Positions 62,140 through 64,000 of a DNA stretch of 64,000 nucleotides are shown piece after piece; within the stretch, counting starts at the first letter, position 1, and every line of letters begins with the position of its first letter. Origin of the DNA: Pseudoalteromonas arabiensis (GTDB lineage: Bacteria; Pseudomonadota; Gammaproteobacteria; Enterobacterales; Alteromonadaceae); NCBI RefSeq assembly GCF_001550155.1, contig NZ_LRUF01000024.1:286648-350647 (forward strand), read 5' to 3'. The notes below the pieces were generated by a model that saw nothing but the letters and a program-made list of their open reading frames with translations, searched no databases and had not been told where the DNA came from. The position numbers and the translations under genes were made by a program.

Positions 62140-62712
62140 ATGCCTAAGGCTAGTGAAGTCAAAAAAGGTGCCGCTATTGAGCATAACGGCCAAGTTTTAG
62201 TAGTAAAAGATATTCAACGTTCAGTACCGCAAGGTCGTGCTGGTGGTAGTTTATACCGCATGCGTTTATATGATGTTGTTACTGGTGGCAAAGTAGACGA
62301 AACATTTAAAGATAGCGATATGCTTAAACTTGCTGATTTAACTCGTCGTGAAGCGATGTTCTCTTACATTGATGGTGAGGAGTATGTTTTCATGGATAAT
62401 GAAGACTACACGCCTTATAACTTAAACAAAGAAGCAATTAGCGAAGAGATTTTATTTGTTAATGAAGAGACGCAAGGTCTACATGTTATAGTGATCGATG
62501 GCTCACCAGTGGGGATTGACTTACCTTCAAGTGTAGAACTTGTTGTTGAAGAAACAGACCCTTCAATTAAGGGCGCTTCAGCAAGTGCTCGCTCAAAACC
62601 AGCACGTTTGAGTACAGGTCTTACTATTCAAGTGCCAGAGCATATTTCAACAGGCGATCGTATTCGTATTAATACCGCAGAACAAAAGTTTATGGGTCGC
62701 GCTGAAAAGTAG
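62140..62712 (+). CDS. yeiP: Elongation factor P-like protein EfpL (YeiP)
   Basis: A 190-residue EF-P paralogue with three beta-barrel domains. The tip of domain I reads [15 protein letters not shown] with Arg at position 33 instead of the modified Lys of EF-P, as in the EfpL (YeiP) group. Domain III has [20 protein letters not shown]. EfpL relieves ribosome stalling at certain motifs in E. coli. A ribosome binding site (ATAGGAATA) precedes the ATG at 62140. EF-P itself and its modifying enzymes are not in the window. Confidence 0.93.
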   Translation: MPKASEVKKGAAIEHNGQVLVVKDIQRSVPQGRAGGSLYRMRLYDVVTGGKVDETFKDSDMLKLADLTRREAMFSYIDGEEYVFMDNEDYTPYNLNKEAISEEILFVNEETQGLHVIVIDGSPVGIDLPSSVELVVEETDPSIKGASASARSKPARLSTGLTIQVPEHISTGDRIRINTAEQKFMGRAEK

Positions 62713-62730
62713 TCCTAACTGGTTATGTTT

Positions 62731-62770
62731 GATAAAACCGATTGCAGATCGGTTTTATCATTTTATTTAC
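62731..62770 (+). terminator. Terminator of efpL
   Basis: GATAAAACCGAT (62731-62742), loop TGCAG, ATCGGTTTTATC (62748-62759): a perfect 12-bp stem followed by ATTTTATTT, 18 bases after the stop. Confidence 0.92.
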
Positions 62771-62937
62771 CTATAAAGTAGTATTTTTATTAATCATTTA
62801 ATATTACTTTGTTTAAAGATTGAAAAAGGGACAGAAAAAGCGCATTATTAAGCGCTCAAATTATTGCTATGTGGCTGTTTCTATCATGTATACGGGTTAG
62901 GTAGCGAAAACAATAATATCAAGCAGTAGTAGATTAA

Positions 62938-63666
62938 ATGTTAAACCACGGATTGGAAAACAGAGAATACGTTAAATTACCTGAAGGGGTTGATATTGCA
63001 ATCACACCCGCAGGTGTTGTCTCCCGTAGCTATGCCTACATCATCGATTTCCTATTTCGCAGTCTTATTATGTTCGTTGTATCACTTGTATTTAGCCTTT
63101 TAGGTGATGCAGGACAGGGCATTATTCTGATTATTTATTTTATAACATCTTGGGGATACAACATTTTTTTTGAAATGAAAAATGGTCAAACTCCTGGGAA
63201 AAAGCGTCTTAAGATCCGCGTAGTACAAGATAATGGCCTACCAGCCAGTTTTTCACAAATTGTTGTACGAAACCTATTACGACCAGCAGATATGTTACCT
63301 ATTGGCTATTTTTTAGGGCTTGTTGTAATGATGTTCAACTCTCGTTTTAAGCGTATTGGTGATTGGGCTGCAGGCACCATGGTTATTTATGATGATGAAG
63401 TAGAGGCACGCCCTGAATTACCGAAAGGCAATATTGAAATCCCAGTATTGAGCTTAAGCACGGAAGAACAATTAGCAGTGCTTGCTTTTGCAGAGCGCAG
63501 TGATGAGCTTTCTGATGCGAGGCGCAGTGAACTCGCTGCTATTTTAGCGGAACCATTTAAGTTAGAGACCAGTGAAGCGCAAAGTATGTTAGTCGGTTAT
63601 GCGCGTTTTTACTCAGGTCAGTTAAGTAACTCTAATGAACAGGCGCAGAGTGAGACAGTGCAATGA
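62938..63666 (+). CDS. RDD family membrane protein
   Basis: A 242-residue protein with an RDD domain: VVSRSYAYIIDFLFRSLIMF near residue 20 (Arg then Asp), further membrane segments to about 85, GQTPGKKRLKIRVVQDNG (GxTPGK signature, about 85-102) and RIGDWAAGTMVIY near 145. The C-terminal quarter is cytoplasmic and charged. It overlaps the next gene by 4 bases (ATGA). RDD genes of this kind head MoxR/DUF58-type clusters in gammaproteobacteria. Confidence 0.9.
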   Translation: MLNHGLENREYVKLPEGVDIAITPAGVVSRSYAYIIDFLFRSLIMFVVSLVFSLLGDAGQGIILIIYFITSWGYNIFFEMKNGQTPGKKRLKIRVVQDNGLPASFSQIVVRNLLRPADMLPIGYFLGLVVMMFNSRFKRIGDWAAGTMVIYDDEVEARPELPKGNIEIPVLSLSTEEQLAVLAFAERSDELSDARRSELAAILAEPFKLETSEAQSMLVGYARFYSGQLSNSNEQAQSETVQ

Positions 63667-64000
63667 AGCAAACGCAATTTGTAAAATCGAATAGCCAGAG
63701 TTGGAATGAATTTAAGGCGCTTTGCGAGCTTGCAGAATCAGAAAGTTTGCCGGTTTATTTTCCTAATATGTACCGTAAGGTGTGTAATGATTTAGCCATT
63801 GCCCGCAGTCGCCAATACAGCCCCGTGCTTATTGAGCAAATTAATCGTTTAGTTCAGTATGGTCAAAAGCGCTTGTACTTATCTCGCAGCAATCAGTTTT
63901 CTGAGATATGGCATGTTGCCCGCACTGCATTTCCTCGGGCCCTCTATGAGAACCGTATAATGCTGGGCATTAACTTATTAGCATTTTGGGGCTTAGCACT
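63663..64000 (+). CDS. SpoIIM-like (stage II sporulation protein M family) membrane protein, 3' truncated
   Basis: The frame from ATG 63663 runs open to the window end (112 residues visible). It starts MKQTQFVKSNSQSWNEFKAL and includes FPNMYRKVCNDLAIARSRQY and the beginning of a membrane segment (RIMLGINLLAFWGLA). This resembles the SpoIIM/DUF95-type proteins that follow RDD genes. In non-sporulating bacteria its function is unknown. Confidence 0.8.
   Translation, partial: MKQTQFVKSNSQSWNEFKALCELAESESLPVYFPNMYRKVCNDLAIARSRQYSPVLIEQINRLVQYGQKRLYLSRSNQFSEIWHVARTAFPRALYENRIMLGINLLAFWGLA

Noticed and set aside
1-64000. Search by eye for CRISPR arrays, insertion sequences, integrases, toxin-antitoxin or defence genes, tRNA and rRNA
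   Set aside because: None recognised; all sizeable genes fit core flagellar, metabolic, c-di-GMP or envelope functions. A new defence-type system is not supported here.

Overview
The window reads as core chromosome of a marine gammaproteobacterium of the Alteromonadales, most likely Pseudoalteromonas or a close relative. This rests on three things seen here: a fairly AT-rich base composition, a polar-flagellum/chemotaxis gene order of the Pseudomonas-Vibrio-Shewanella type (fliI...flhB, flhA-flhF-flhG-fliA, cheYZAB-motCD-parCP-cheW), and the protein sequences themselves. No rRNA, tRNA, insertion sequence, prophage, CRISPR array or recognisable defence locus was seen. The genus is inferred from remembered family resemblance, not from a search.

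Region 1 (1-22546, + strand) is a nearly continuous flagellar and chemotaxis block. It holds the end of fliI, then fliJ, fliK, the switch and export genes fliLMNOPQR and flhB, and then, behind a sigma-54-type promoter at 8369-8384, flhA, the pole/number regulators flhF and flhG, and fliA (sigma-28). These are followed by cheY, cheZ, cheA, cheB, a second-type stator pair (motC/motD), the polar array partitioning pair parC/parP, cheW and a DUF2802 gene, closed by a terminator. Facing it on the - strand is a two-gene unit: a second FliK-like protein and FlhX, a free-standing FlhB C-terminal domain.

Region 2 (25268-32980, +) is the complete System I cytochrome c maturation operon ccmABCDEFGHI followed by mlaA. 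Region 3 (33042-39527) is a mosaic: an EAL-like/HDOD protein, putP, an SOS-controlled yebG with a perfect LexA box, comEA, dsbB, and pheA with a classical phenylalanine attenuator (leader peptide pheL plus terminator/antiterminator). Region 4 (39528-47652) carries a 1000-residue GGDEF/EAL receptor, an orphan membrane protein, an eIF1/SUI1-like gene, a STAS plus REC-PP2C-HATPase partner-switching pair, a GAF protein resembling free methionine-R-sulfoxide reductase, and an aromatic aminotransferase.

Region 5 (47728-55935, -) is a MoxR-DUF58-DUF4381-BatA-BatB/C-BatD (aerotolerance-type) operon followed by an ECF sigma factor with a DUF3379 putative anti-sigma factor. Region 6 (56211-64000, +) is the fadI-fadJ beta-oxidation operon with a FadR-like operator, a signal peptidase I-like gene, a GNAT, a YjbR/MmcQ protein (-), the EF-P paralogue EfpL (YeiP), and the start of an RDD-SpoIIM-type cluster cut by the window end.

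I do not see a wholly new system. The most interesting observations are: (a) three copies of a FliM/CheZ-like 'DEFxxLLDELHG' motif in the CheA linker, where no P2 domain is evident, suggesting a motif-based CheY docking site; (b) the paired fliK2-flhX unit; (c) well-formed regulatory sites (Phe attenuator with a possibly leaderless pheL, LexA box, FadR-like operator, sigma-54 promoter); and (d) several strong palindromes in the putP upstream region.
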